From the NCBI GenBank assembly GCA_964016105.1, contig CAXHEX010000019.1, positions 1 to 64,000 on the forward strand: DNA of 64,000 bases. Direction: 5' to 3'. The notes beneath the pieces were generated by a model. The model saw only the letters and a program-made list of their open reading frames with translations. It had not been told where the DNA came from and searched no databases. A program made the translations under genes and the position numbers. This document shows, one piece after another, positions 52,756 to 62,167 of the stretch; the stretch's first letter is position 1, and the number at the start of each line of letters is the position of its first letter. This stretch comes from Ketobacter sp964016105 (GTDB lineage: Bacteria > Pseudomonadota > Gammaproteobacteria > Pseudomonadales > Ketobacteraceae).

Positions 52756-53832
52756 CTAATTTTTGGCGCGAATAATGCCATCATCCAGCAATTGTTGGAA
52801 GTGTTCCACAAAGGTCTGCTGCAATGGAATGTAATCAATATCCAAGCGCTGCCTGCTGCGCTCATTATCAAATTTAAGGTCATGCCCCGCATTTTGTTGA
52901 ACAAATTTGGGTGTGGCGCTGGAATCGACGAAACGCCCCACCCACTTAACTAAAGCAGTGGGCAACTGAAAAAAAGGAAAACGGTATTTATTACCGAAGT
53001 GCTGCTTTAAGATTTTAGCGATCTCCAACATACTGGGTTCGCCATTAGAAATAATATGCCGCCCTTCCGCATCAGCGCGAAACGCCGCTTCAAGATGGGC
53101 TTGAGCCACATTACGCACATCCACCCAACCTAAGCGCATATCGGGAACCCCGGGCCACATTTTTCCATTTCCCAGCCGCCGTAGGGTATCGATACTGGTT
53201 GAGCGGGTCGCCTTGGTTAACGCCGGTCCAGCTACCATGCTGGGATTGATGGTCACCAAACGCCAGCGACTCTGTTGCTTCTGCATCTCCCATGCCTTTT
53301 TCTCTGCCAAAAGCTTGGAGTAAGAATAGGGTTGATGACTTTCACTGCTGGAAAAATTCCAGTCCTCTTCGTTGAAGACTCCCCGCGGGTTTTGCTTTAA
53401 ATCTGCGCAGTCTCCATAGATAGCGGCCACGCTGCTGGTAAGCACAACCCGCTTCACCGAAGGCGTCCGATTTGCCGCCTCCAATACATTGCGGGTACCT
53501 TCCACGGCGGGCCGAATCAATGCCTCATGGGCATCGTTAAACCCCCGAATAACAAAGGGCGAAGCGGTATGAATAACCACTTCACAACCGTCCATAGCTT
53601 GATCGAAACTGCCTTCCTGTAACAGGTCTGCCGGAAATAGCTTCAATTCCCCCTGTTGAGCGTCTTTGGCGATCTGCAAAATAGGATCGACGGATTTTTG
53701 CTTGTTGGGGTCACGCACCGTGCCGTGAACGGTACAGCCTTGCTCCAACAAAAGTTTAATAATCCAGGTAGCAATATAACCGGACGCACCGGTGACCAAT
53801 ACGGGTTTTGATTTATCTATCAGCTGATCCAT
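52756..53832 (-). CDS. Extended SDR (dihydroflavonol-reductase-like)
   Basis: A 358-residue NAD(P)-dependent epimerase/dehydratase-fold protein. The Rossmann loop is VTGASGYIATWI near the N-terminus and the active site Tyr/Lys in PYSYSKLLAEK, with RVVLTSSVAAIYGD supplying the Ser. Relatives reduce ketones or aldehydes such as dihydroflavonol or cinnamoyl substrates; the real substrate is unknown. Stop TAG abuts the HopJ-family ATG. Confidence 0.85.
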   Translation of the reverse strand: MDQLIDKSKPVLVTGASGYIATWIIKLLLEQGCTVHGTVRDPNKQKSVDPILQIAKDAQQGELKLFPADLLQEGSFDQAMDGCEVVIHTASPFVIRGFNDAHEALIRPAVEGTRNVLEAANRTPSVKRVVLTSSVAAIYGDCADLKQNPRGVFNEEDWNFSSSESHQPYSYSKLLAEKKAWEMQKQQSRWRLVTINPSMVAGPALTKATRSTSIDTLRRLGNGKMWPGVPDMRLGWVDVRNVAQAHLEAAFRADAEGRHIISNGEPSMLEIAKILKQHFGNKYRFPFFQLPTALVKWVGRFVDSSATPKFVQQNAGHDLKFDNERSRQRLDIDYIPLQQTFVEHFQQLLDDGIIRAKN

Positions 53833-53988
53833 ACCCCCTCCTGAGGAAGCTGTGATGCGGAGCCAAGACCTTAGGGTAACTGAAGCCTTTAGGCAAGCCG
53901 CTCTCGCTTAACTATGGTCAATCTTAGTTGACTATATTTTTAGCCTGGCCTATTATCCTGTTGACGTTAACAACGGGAACCATTCACG

Positions 53989-54519
53989 ATGTTAGAGCTA
54001 ATTAGGGACGTCTGTGGGCCCTACTACTTGCATATAAAATTTATCCATCTGATTGCAGTTATGGCGTGGTCCTGGAGCACGGCGGTTGCCTACACCTCAT
54101 TTTTAAAACCCGCTTACATAAAATGGAAACGAAACCCTGACAACGATATTTGGAAAGAAAGAAGGAATTGGGCGTTTGAACAATTTGACCGCGGGGTGGT
54201 GATTGAGCATGTGGCGTTCCCACTGCTTTTGCTTAGTGGTGCCCTTCTCTACATCATAGGAAACTGGAACCTGGAGTTTAAATGGCTGGTGTTAAAGCTG
54301 TGCATTATCGCTGCGGTTTTTATTCCCATGGAATTATTTGACTATTATTTATCTCACATGGGTGGCAACAAATTTCATATCAAAAAAAGCGGCGATACTC
54401 AGCGCTATGAGCGTTTTATACAGCATCACTGGTTGTTTTTTAGAATTACCACCCCCTTAATTGGTATCTTTATGCCCTTGGTTATCTTCATTGCAGTAAC
54501 CAAACCAACATGGCTCTAA
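53989..54519 (+). CDS. Four-TM membrane protein, possibly CopD/HemJ-like
   Basis: A 176-residue membrane protein with about four TM helices and histidines at membrane edges (YLHIKFIHLIAVMAW, VVIEHVAFPLLLL, FIQHHWLFF). The opening HxxxxHLIAVMxW is reminiscent of the HemJ/DUF2269/CopD superfamily, whose members bind heme or metal through such histidines. Not enough to assign a function. It runs convergent with the MarR-family gene, 5 bp apart. Confidence 0.6.
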   Translation: MLELIRDVCGPYYLHIKFIHLIAVMAWSWSTAVAYTSFLKPAYIKWKRNPDNDIWKERRNWAFEQFDRGVVIEHVAFPLLLLSGALLYIIGNWNLEFKWLVLKLCIIAAVFIPMELFDYYLSHMGGNKFHIKKSGDTQRYERFIQHHWLFFRITTPLIGIFMPLVIFIAVTKPTWL

Positions 54520-54524
54520 CATGG

Positions 54525-54974
54525 TTATTCCAATGGGCTTTCCAGAGCCTTGCGTAGAGCCTGGAAATTATCTTGTCCGATTTTATCCGCCAGCTTACTC
54601 TCCAAGGCCACCAACGCCTCTGCTGCTTGGCGGCCCTTCTCCAAGCCAAGGGGAGTCGGTTGAATTCGTTTTACCCGCTTGTCCTGCTTGTCAACCATCA
54701 AACAGAGGTACCCCCTGTCCACCAGCTCATTTACAGTCTTATTAACCGCCTGCTTACTCACACCTAGATGACGGGCTATATCCACAGCGGTATTTCGGCC
54801 TTCGGCAAGGTTCACAAAAATAGTGGACTGGGCCTTACTGAAAGCGTCTTCACCATTCACACTCAACATCAACTGCAGGTTTTCATCAAACCAATCATAG
54901 TAGTTTAACAACAGCTGCATTACACTTTTCTGCTCAAGATAATCCAGCAGGATTGATGTTGATGGCTTTTCCAT
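54525..54974 (-). CDS. MarR-family regulator
   Basis: A 149-residue winged-helix regulator from ATG 54974 (GAGG ten bases upstream). The recognition part is STIFVNLAEGRNTAVDIARH, GVSKQAVNKTVNELVDRGYL, with the wing LMVDKQDKRVKRIQ. The gene is divergent from a MATE transporter with only 37 bp between starts, so it almost certainly represses both. The gap holds TGTGCTCAAGTATACACA, an imperfect symmetric sequence that could be its site. Confidence 0.82.
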   Translation of the reverse strand: MEKPSTSILLDYLEQKSVMQLLLNYYDWFDENLQLMLSVNGEDAFSKAQSTIFVNLAEGRNTAVDIARHLGVSKQAVNKTVNELVDRGYLCLMVDKQDKRVKRIQPTPLGLEKGRQAAEALVALESKLADKIGQDNFQALRKALESPLE

Positions 54975-55011
54975 AGGGGCCCTACCTCGATTGTTGTGCT
55001 CAAGTATACAC

Positions 55012-56346
55012 ATGCAAACACCAAGCTATAAACAGATTTTAGCCATGGCCGCACCCATCATTTTGGCCAACTGCAGCACCCCCATGCTGGGATTGGCAGA
55101 CACAGCCATTATCGGCAATTTCGCCAGCACCCAGCACTTAGGGGCCATAGCGCTGGGCGCACTTATTCTCAGTTTCGTTTATTGGGGTTTTGGTTTTCTT
55201 CGCATGAGTACCACTGGCTTTGTGGCGCAAGCCATGGGCAAATCTGACCCTACCACTGCTGCACTGGTTTTGCTACGGGCTCTGCTGCTGGCACTGTTGA
55301 TTGGATTGGGGTTGATCGCACTACAAAAACCAGTGATTCAACTCAGTCTGTGGCTACTGGGAGCCAGTGCAGAAGTAGAAACACTGGCCAACGACTATTT
55401 CGTGGTACGCATATGGGGTGCGCCCGCAACTCTGGCTACCTATGCACTCATGGGTTACCTCATTGGCAGTGGACAAAATCGAACGCTACTGGTAATACAA
55501 CTGGTACTAAATGGCCTAAATATTGGTTTCGATTTCTTTTTTGCCGGTTACCTGGGTTGGGGGGCTGCGGGAATCGCTACTGGTACCCTATTAGCTGAAT
55601 GGATTACGGTTATGGGGTCCGGTCTATTTATCTTGCGTCAGATCACCACTTCTATTGGCAACCAGAATGAAAAGCTCTCCTGGAAACGTATTTTGGATCT
55701 AAGCCAAATACTCATTACACTGCAAGAAAATTCCAACCTTCTAATTCGCACTTTGTTTCTTCTTTTGGGCTTTGCTTTGTTTACCAATCAGGGTGCCCGC
55801 TTTGGTGATTCCATACTTGCAGCCAATCACCTTTTGCTGCAACTTATTTCTTTTAGTGCCTTCTTTCTTGATGGCTATGCCCACGTTAGCGAGTTCTATA
55901 TTGGCCGTGCCATAGGGTCCAGAAACTGGCCGCAGTTCAAAATACTTGTACAACGAACGACTTACCTGGCGGCGTTCACAGCCCTGATACTGGCAGCAAC
56001 CATTGCAGCATTTAGGTTACCCATAGTGGAAATGCTGACGGATATTCCCCAAGTACGAGCCCACACATTAGAGTATATGCCCTATGCCTTGGCTTATATT
56101 GTGGTTTCATTTGCTGCCTTTCAGCTCGACGGAATCTACATTGGAGCCACCTATAGCTCAGCCCTGAGAAACGCATCGTTGATTGCCACCATCAGTTTCA
56201 TTCTGGCTTCCTTGCCGTTAGTGGCTCTATGGCATAACCAAGGCCTTTGGTGCGCCTTTATTTTGTTCGTGATTTTCCGTGCTGTGGCACTTGGGTATTA
56301 TTCCCCACAGCTGAAAAAACAAGTAGAGCGGGGCTCTCTACTATAA
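55012..56346 (+). CDS. MATE-family efflux transporter
   Basis: A 444-residue 12-TM transporter with the family pattern (IILANCSTPMLGLADTAIIG at TM1, GFLRMSTTGFVAQAMG). It belongs to the DinF/NorM-like MATE group, which exports cationic drugs or metabolites using Na+ or H+. ATG 55012 leaves space for the divergent MarR promoter. Substrate unknown. Confidence 0.88.
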   Translation: MQTPSYKQILAMAAPIILANCSTPMLGLADTAIIGNFASTQHLGAIALGALILSFVYWGFGFLRMSTTGFVAQAMGKSDPTTAALVLLRALLLALLIGLGLIALQKPVIQLSLWLLGASAEVETLANDYFVVRIWGAPATLATYALMGYLIGSGQNRTLLVIQLVLNGLNIGFDFFFAGYLGWGAAGIATGTLLAEWITVMGSGLFILRQITTSIGNQNEKLSWKRILDLSQILITLQENSNLLIRTLFLLLGFALFTNQGARFGDSILAANHLLLQLISFSAFFLDGYAHVSEFYIGRAIGSRNWPQFKILVQRTTYLAAFTALILAATIAAFRLPIVEMLTDIPQVRAHTLEYMPYALAYIVVSFAAFQLDGIYIGATYSSALRNASLIATISFILASLPLVALWHNQGLWCAFILFVIFRAVALGYYSPQLKKQVERGSLL

Positions 56347-56364
56347 CCCGCGGGACACAAAGCG

Positions 56365-58941
56365 CTAACTTACTCTCAGCCTTCCCACCAGCCATTCCTC
56401 AAATTGAGCAACTGGCATGGGTTTGGCGAAATAAAAGCCTTGAACACGATTACAACCCAAGCGTGAAACCGCACTTAAGGTACTAATATCTTCAACCCCC
56501 TCAGCCACGGTTTCCAACTGCAGTGCTTTGGCTAATTTCACTGTATTTTCAACAATTCGATAACCGCTACCCTGCGCGGTCATTTGCTTTACAAAACTAC
56601 GATCAATCTTTAATTCGTGTATGGGTAAACGGCTCAAATATTCTAACGAAGAGTAACCTGTTCCATAGTCATCTAATGAAATTCGGCTACCGGTGGCGGC
56701 GAGCTGATTCAGGGTTTCGATTACCGTATCCAAATTCTTACTGGTAGAGGTTTCGGTCACTTCGAATACCACATCAGACAGATTAATCATATGCTTTTCC
56801 GCGGCACTAATAACATAGGGAACAAGCCTTGTCTCTACCAGATTTTGTATGGAAAGATTAATACTCATAGTGATAGCTATAGAGCGACAATTAAAACTCT
56901 TAAGCGCCTTAAACGATTGGTCTATAACATATTGAGTTATACCCGACATCAAACCCGCTTCTTCTGCCACTTCAATAAACTCCGTCGGGGACACCACTCC
57001 CAGTTCCTCACTGTTCCAGCGCAACAATGCCTCTGCCCCCACCAATGCGTGGGTACCGCACTCAAACTGGGGCTGCAAGTAAATCTCCAGCTCTTGCTGT
57101 TTTACTGCCTGGGATAACGCACCCACCAAAGCCAAACGTCTACGACCAAATGTATCCACCTCAGAACTGTATATATTAATCACTTCACCGGTTCTCAAAC
57201 CAAAATCACGGGCTGCCGTTGCATGCTGTATCAGCAACTCGGCTCGATCTCCGTGCTTAGGATAAAAAGCAACTCCGCCACACACATCCAGATTGGTTGA
57301 AAACTCTCCCACTTGAATTGCTTTTTCATACATGCTTGTAAGGCTAAGAGCAAAATCATAGACGGAACGAAATTCCTCTCCGGTTTTACACAAAAACATC
57401 AGACTACCAAACTCCTCCACTGCCACATAGTCTCTACGGTCCGCATCTACCACTAAAGACTGAATGTCATTGGTCAGCGCCAACTGCAAACGTTCAATTA
57501 CAGACTGAAAAAATTCAATCGCCAATCTTCGCCCCATGGCAGACGAAATTTGCTTTAGACGAGGAAAGCTAACCAATACCAAGGCAAAAGAATTTATACC
57601 AGCTGTATCATTAATCAAATCCGAGATTCGATTATTCAATAAAGATTCATTAGGCCGGCGAGTTACAGGATCATGCAACGCTTGTTGTAATGCATGATGC
57701 TGCACCTCAACTATGGTTCTTTGCGCCTGCTCTACCTTCTTCATGGCAACCAACTTCTGCCGCCGCTCTTCCTTTATGCGATGGGCAAGAGCAAAGGAAA
57801 ACAGTAACGCCTCTAACACTGATCCGGCCTGAAAAGCGTGATTGGTTACCCGGGAAGAAGGCGCCAAACCAAACACATTTGCTATATATAAAATCGCTCC
57901 GATAGCAAATGAAGCGGTGGCGAACACAAAAAATCGTGCAATAACCTGCCCTCTCATCAGGGCCGTCACTCCCGCAAGAGTGACTAAAATCAAAGTCGCA
58001 GCGCCGATAAAGCCAGTGGCCTGGGCACCCGCTTCAGGCATGTACAATAAAAAAGCTGCAGCCAGCAAAACCAACACAGCCAATATTTGCATTAGGAGCC
58101 GAACGAATATATTAATATTCTTTGGCTTGAGAAAACTTAGGGAAAAGCACAGCAGCCAGAAAGATGCTGATGCGGTAGACAATGGCAGTGCAAAGATTGT
58201 AAACAGCTGTGAGTTCCAAATATAGCGCAGCCCAAATCCAGACACACACAACATCAAAAAACAGACGGAAACAAGAGTGAAAACATAATACAGGTAAGTC
58301 ATATCACGCATGGATAGAAATAAAAACCCGTTATATAAAGACAGAGCCAGTAGCACCCCAAAGTACAACCCCCAAAGCAGCGTTTCAGTATTTTGCTGCG
58401 ACAGGAGCGCTTTGCGCTCCCATATTTCAAGGGGTACTTGAAGCGAAGTATTTGATTCCACACGCAAATATAGTGTGGCGAACTTGGCACTCAATGACGG
58501 CAACAAAAAATTTATTTGGTGAGACTGAAGCGCTTCAGCATTGTTAAATGCCGAATCCAGATCTGACTTCCAAACCACCTGGTTAGTTTGCTCTTCAACC
58601 AGATAGGCTTCAGCCTTTTGCAACAGAGGATAGGGTATAACTAAATACCAGCGGGCACTGTTTAGCATACTGGCATCCACTTCAAATCGAATCCAAACCG
58701 GGTAGTCCACAAAACCGAAATTCAAAACCTTACCCGTTGTATTTTCAGTCCATTTTTTATTTTTCCAGATGCTTTCTATGGATTCTTTGGAATTAAAATC
58801 CTGGTAGTAACTAACCGATGCATTCTTATTGTAATAAGAATATATCCTTTTGTTATTATCCGTGATATCAGCCGCAAACGCTTCACAATAAAGCGCTGCG
58901 CATATTACCCACGAAAAAGACGTCCACTTTAACCACACCAT
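56365..58941 (-). CDS. 7TMR-DISM sensor with degenerate GGDEF and intact EAL domain
   Basis: An 858-residue membrane protein: signal peptide (1-23), periplasmic 7TMR-DISM domain, seven TM helices, a GGDEF domain and a C-terminal EAL domain. The GGDEF signature is replaced by VEEFG, so cyclase activity is not expected. The EAL domain keeps its key residues (GAEALLRW, SINLS, FEVTET, LDDYGTGYSSL, KIDRSF, AEGVED), so it is probably an active c-di-GMP phosphodiesterase. Divergent from the PilZ fusion gene across 102 bp, a likely functional pair. Confidence 0.9.
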   Translation of the reverse strand: MVWLKWTSFSWVICAALYCEAFAADITDNNKRIYSYYNKNASVSYYQDFNSKESIESIWKNKKWTENTTGKVLNFGFVDYPVWIRFEVDASMLNSARWYLVIPYPLLQKAEAYLVEEQTNQVVWKSDLDSAFNNAEALQSHQINFLLPSLSAKFATLYLRVESNTSLQVPLEIWERKALLSQQNTETLLWGLYFGVLLALSLYNGFLFLSMRDMTYLYYVFTLVSVCFLMLCVSGFGLRYIWNSQLFTIFALPLSTASASFWLLCFSLSFLKPKNINIFVRLLMQILAVLVLLAAAFLLYMPEAGAQATGFIGAATLILVTLAGVTALMRGQVIARFFVFATASFAIGAILYIANVFGLAPSSRVTNHAFQAGSVLEALLFSFALAHRIKEERRQKLVAMKKVEQAQRTIVEVQHHALQQALHDPVTRRPNESLLNNRISDLINDTAGINSFALVLVSFPRLKQISSAMGRRLAIEFFQSVIERLQLALTNDIQSLVVDADRRDYVAVEEFGSLMFLCKTGEEFRSVYDFALSLTSMYEKAIQVGEFSTNLDVCGGVAFYPKHGDRAELLIQHATAARDFGLRTGEVINIYSSEVDTFGRRRLALVGALSQAVKQQELEIYLQPQFECGTHALVGAEALLRWNSEELGVVSPTEFIEVAEEAGLMSGITQYVIDQSFKALKSFNCRSIAITMSINLSIQNLVETRLVPYVISAAEKHMINLSDVVFEVTETSTSKNLDTVIETLNQLAATGSRISLDDYGTGYSSLEYLSRLPIHELKIDRSFVKQMTAQGSGYRIVENTVKLAKALQLETVAEGVEDISTLSAVSRLGCNRVQGFYFAKPMPVAQFEEWLVGRLRVS

Positions 58942-59043
58942 GTCAATCTATTCGAATCCATTCAATAGCTTAAAGCTGATCTTTGACGAATCTCATTTCT
59001 GGACCAGACTTTACATATTCATTCAGTATAGACGGATCTATAA

Positions 59044-60372
59044 ATGAACACATTACACGGTGAATATCGACGCCACTCTCGAACAGGAATTAAAACTTCA
59101 ATATCCATGGCCATGGAAGAAAATGGATTAAATTCAAAAACCCAAGATATTTCAGAAAGCGGGTTATCCATTATAAAACCGCCGCAATTGGATATGGCTC
59201 TTGGCCAAACCGTAAAAGTCACATTCAGTCGAATGCCAAACTTTTCAGTACCGGCTAAAGTGGTACGAGTTTCAAGCGAGACCATCGGATTAGAGCTGGA
59301 GCACTTTCGTCTGAGTGAATCCGATATCAACGGTATAGTGAAGTCGGCTCCTTTTCATGAGCGAGTTAAAACCCAAACCAAAAGAGCTATCTGGAAGTTC
59401 CTGCGCCGCAGTGCCATGTTGCTGGCCAATACCCTTTTCAGAAAACCCCTAATCGCATTAATAAAACCCCAGTTTTTATTCGCGGTTTATGGTAACAAGA
59501 AAGACGTGGGCACCTACTACACCCCCTTTATGTCTAAATTCCTGCCACCCATTATGATCGCCAGCGTGATTAGTAACCAAGGTCATAAAGGGCTTATGGT
59601 GGCATCGAAACACTTGGAAAGTGAGCTGTCAGAAGACTCGGACAAGGTTCGTGACTACTTAGATCATTTACAGAAAGCCTTTCCGGCAGTAAGAAATGTG
59701 GCTTTAGTAGGACGACTCCCAAATTTTGCATTGAAAGCCGGAGTGGACATAGAACCACCCTATGTGGACGGCTCCATGGGAACACGTTATATGATTTGGG
59801 ATGTGGGGAGACAAATGCGTAACCTGGCAAAGTATCAGAATGAAAACTGCATTTGCGTACTGGGAGGCGCAGGCCGCATTGGCAACCTGGTATGTGAAGA
59901 CCTGGCTCGGGAGTATAGCAACGTCATCGCTTTCGATAGCCGCTATCTCACTGACGAGAAAGTCTATGCCCCCAATGGCACCATACTACGCACATCCAAT
60001 AAAGATAAACTAAGGGACACCAAACTGTTCATTTGCCTCACCCATCACGGCGACGTCATCACCGATTTCATGAGCCATATATCAGCGGGGTCCCTTATTG
60101 CCGACGACACCCACCCCTGCATTAGCTTAGAAGTGAGGGAGCAGTTGGCCGCCATTCATGTCAAAACCAAAAAGATCGTTTTATACCACGAGAACTTCAC
60201 CATGTGGCCTCGAATGCCCGCATGGAACAATCGCGCCATTCCTGGATGTTTAGTAGAAGCCTTGGTAATTCAACAAAGCCAGGGGGTTGACGTCCACGAC
60301 TTCGACAGCTTTAAACAAACAGCACAGGCCATTGGTTTTGAAGGCAAACTTATCCTGCCACTACAGGAGTAA
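59044..60372 (+). CDS. PilZ domain fused to acyl-ACP-reductase-like Rossmann enzyme
   Basis: A 442-residue two-part protein. Residues 1-100 are a PilZ domain with both c-di-GMP motifs intact: R9-x3-R13 (RRHSR) and DISESG (35-40). The rest resembles the cyanobacterial long-chain acyl-ACP reductase: Rossmann loop VLGGAGRIGNLVCEDL (residues 272-287) against VVGATGDIGSAVCRWL as I recall it from Synechococcus, and IPGCLVEAL placing Cys402 where the catalytic Cys of RQMFACFAEA lies. I know of no described protein with this fusion. The acyl reductase function is inferred from pattern only; a shikimate-dehydrogenase-like role is the alternative. Adjacent to an EAL phosphodiesterase. Confidence 0.7.
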   Translation: MNTLHGEYRRHSRTGIKTSISMAMEENGLNSKTQDISESGLSIIKPPQLDMALGQTVKVTFSRMPNFSVPAKVVRVSSETIGLELEHFRLSESDINGIVKSAPFHERVKTQTKRAIWKFLRRSAMLLANTLFRKPLIALIKPQFLFAVYGNKKDVGTYYTPFMSKFLPPIMIASVISNQGHKGLMVASKHLESELSEDSDKVRDYLDHLQKAFPAVRNVALVGRLPNFALKAGVDIEPPYVDGSMGTRYMIWDVGRQMRNLAKYQNENCICVLGGAGRIGNLVCEDLAREYSNVIAFDSRYLTDEKVYAPNGTILRTSNKDKLRDTKLFICLTHHGDVITDFMSHISAGSLIADDTHPCISLEVREQLAAIHVKTKKIVLYHENFTMWPRMPAWNNRAIPGCLVEALVIQQSQGVDVHDFDSFKQTAQAIGFEGKLILPLQE

Positions 60373-60382
60373 GCGTGGTTTT

Positions 60383-61156
60383 CTATTTTTCCACAAAGGC
60401 CCGTTCTATGACGTAATGCCCCGCGTTGCCATGGCGAGCCTCTTTAAAGCCTTTGTCATCAAGTATCTTAGTGACATCTTTCAACATGGAAGGGCTTCCA
60501 CACAACATGAACCTGTCGTGCTCCAGATTAAATTGTGGCAGACCCACATTCTGCCACAGGCGGCCTTGAAGCATCTGATCCGTTATTCTCCCTTGGTTAC
60601 GGAATGATTCCCGGGTTACTGTGGGGTAATAGATGAGCTTTTCACGAATCTGCTCACCAAAAAATTCGTTCTGAGGCAACTCTTCAGTAATGTGATGGTG
60701 ATAAGCCAGATCTTTAACGTAGCGAACACCATGTACCAGCACAATCTTGTCATACTGCTCATACAATTCTGGATCTTTAATGATACTCATAAAAGGTGCC
60801 AGGCCAGTTCCGGTACTCAATAAGTAAAGATGTCGCCCCGGTAGCAGATTGTCCAAAATCAATGTGCCTGTTGGTTTCGTGCTGACATAAACTTCGTCAC
60901 CCACCTGGATGTGCTGCAGTTTCGAAGTCAAGGGGCCATCTTCCACCTTGATGCTGAAAAACTCCAGTTGATCTTCGTAGTTTGCACTGGCAATACTGTA
61001 GGCACGCAACAAGGGTCGGCCTTCCTGTTGCAATCCGATCATAGTGAAATGACCATTTTTAAACCGGAATCCGGGATTACGACTGGTGGTAAAGCTAAAT
61101 AACTGATCCGTCCAATGGTGAACCGCTGTTACTTTCTCTGTAATCAAATTGGCCAT
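60383..61156 (-). CDS. fpr: Ferredoxin/flavodoxin-NADP+ reductase (Fpr)
   Basis: A 257-residue bacterial FNR of the Fpr type: FAD motif LLRAYSIASANY, the NADP-binding STGTGLAPFMSII and LCGSPSMLKDV, and the terminal segment ending YVIERAFVEK. It exchanges electrons between NADPH and ferredoxin or flavodoxin. It diverges from a LysR-type gene, the arrangement known for fpr and finR in Pseudomonas putida, and is convergent with the PilZ fusion (10-bp gap). Confidence 0.9.
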   Translation of the reverse strand: MANLITEKVTAVHHWTDQLFSFTTSRNPGFRFKNGHFTMIGLQQEGRPLLRAYSIASANYEDQLEFFSIKVEDGPLTSKLQHIQVGDEVYVSTKPTGTLILDNLLPGRHLYLLSTGTGLAPFMSIIKDPELYEQYDKIVLVHGVRYVKDLAYHHHITEELPQNEFFGEQIREKLIYYPTVTRESFRNQGRITDQMLQGRLWQNVGLPQFNLEHDRFMLCGSPSMLKDVTKILDDKGFKEARHGNAGHYVIERAFVEK

Positions 61157-61205
61157 AATGATCTACCTTTGCGTTTTGGAGTGGGATCACTATAGACAGC
61201 ACACC

Positions 61206-61259
61206 CTATATAGGTAAAATGGATTTATCTTATATGATATAACCATTTTATAGATATAG
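61206..61259. promoter_or_regulatory. Inverted repeat in the fpr/LysR divergent promoter
   Basis: Two 17-bp arms (61206-61222 CTATATAGGTAAAATGG and 61243-61259 CCATTTTATAGATATAG) match as inverted copies at 14 of 17 positions, with 20 AT-rich bases between. The layout suits binding by a LysR-type tetramer and covers the likely promoters of both genes. Confidence 0.65.
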
Positions 61260-61268
61260 GAGCAACGC

Positions 61269-62153
61269 ATGAAATTCACCCTGCGCCAGCTACAGGTGTT
61301 TCTGGCCACCGCACACCATCAAAATATTTCAAAAGCAGCCCAAACCCTGGCCATGTCTCAATCCGCCGCCAGCAGCTCCTTGGCGGAATTGGAAAATCAG
61401 TTTTCAATCCAGCTGTTTGACAGGGTGGGCAAGCGCCTGCAGCTCAACTCTCTGGGCCACAGCGTGCGTGCACAGGCCCAGGCTTTGCTGGATCAAGCTA
61501 AGGATCTGGAACATGCTTTGCTCCAACAAAACCAAAAAAGCCACCTTAATATCGGTGCCACGTTAACCATTGGCAATTACCTTGCTGTCCATATTTTGGC
61601 GGACTATCTTCAGGATTTTCCCGATAGCCAGGTCCAGCTGGACGTAGCCAATACCTCTACCATCGTCAATAAAGTGGCAAATTTTGAATTGGATCTGGGC
61701 CTGATAGAAGGTGAAATTCTAGATGACCGGCTTCAAATTCTGCCCTGGATTAAAGACGAGCTGGTGGCCTTTTGCTCTCCTCAACATCCTCTGGCGAAGC
61801 GTAAGAAACTGACTGACAAAGACATCCTGCAACAACACTGGATTGTGCGGGAACAAGGGTCCGGCACAAGACAGACTTTTGACCGGGCCATGGGTGGGCT
61901 ACTGTCAGAACTCAAGGTGGTATTGGAGTTTCAACATACAGAAGCAATCAAAAGAGCGGTGGAAGCCAACCTGGGATTAGGTTGCATTTCTAAAGTGGCA
62001 TTGAAAGAAGCGTTTTCCAGAGGTGACCTGGTACCCCTGACCATACCCCAACGAAACTTCGAGCGACAATTCTATTTTATATTACATAAACAGAAATATC
62101 GTAATGAAAGTCTGCAATCCTGGCTCGATTGCTGCCGTAAACTGTATTCATGA
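61269..62153 (+). CDS. finR: LysR-family regulator, FinR-like
   Basis: A 294-residue LTTR: HTH at residues 1-60 (FTLRQLQVFLATAHHQNISK, SQSAASSSLAELE) and a two-lobed ligand domain containing IVREQGSGTRQTFD and EANLGLGCISKVAL. AGGAG precedes the ATG. In Pseudomonas the homologous gene next to fpr activates it under superoxide or sulphur stress; the same regulation is inferred here from synteny. Confidence 0.85.
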   Translation: MKFTLRQLQVFLATAHHQNISKAAQTLAMSQSAASSSLAELENQFSIQLFDRVGKRLQLNSLGHSVRAQAQALLDQAKDLEHALLQQNQKSHLNIGATLTIGNYLAVHILADYLQDFPDSQVQLDVANTSTIVNKVANFELDLGLIEGEILDDRLQILPWIKDELVAFCSPQHPLAKRKKLTDKDILQQHWIVREQGSGTRQTFDRAMGGLLSELKVVLEFQHTEAIKRAVEANLGLGCISKVALKEAFSRGDLVPLTIPQRNFERQFYFILHKQKYRNESLQSWLDCCRKLYS

Positions 62154-62167
62154 CAGCGAACGATTAA

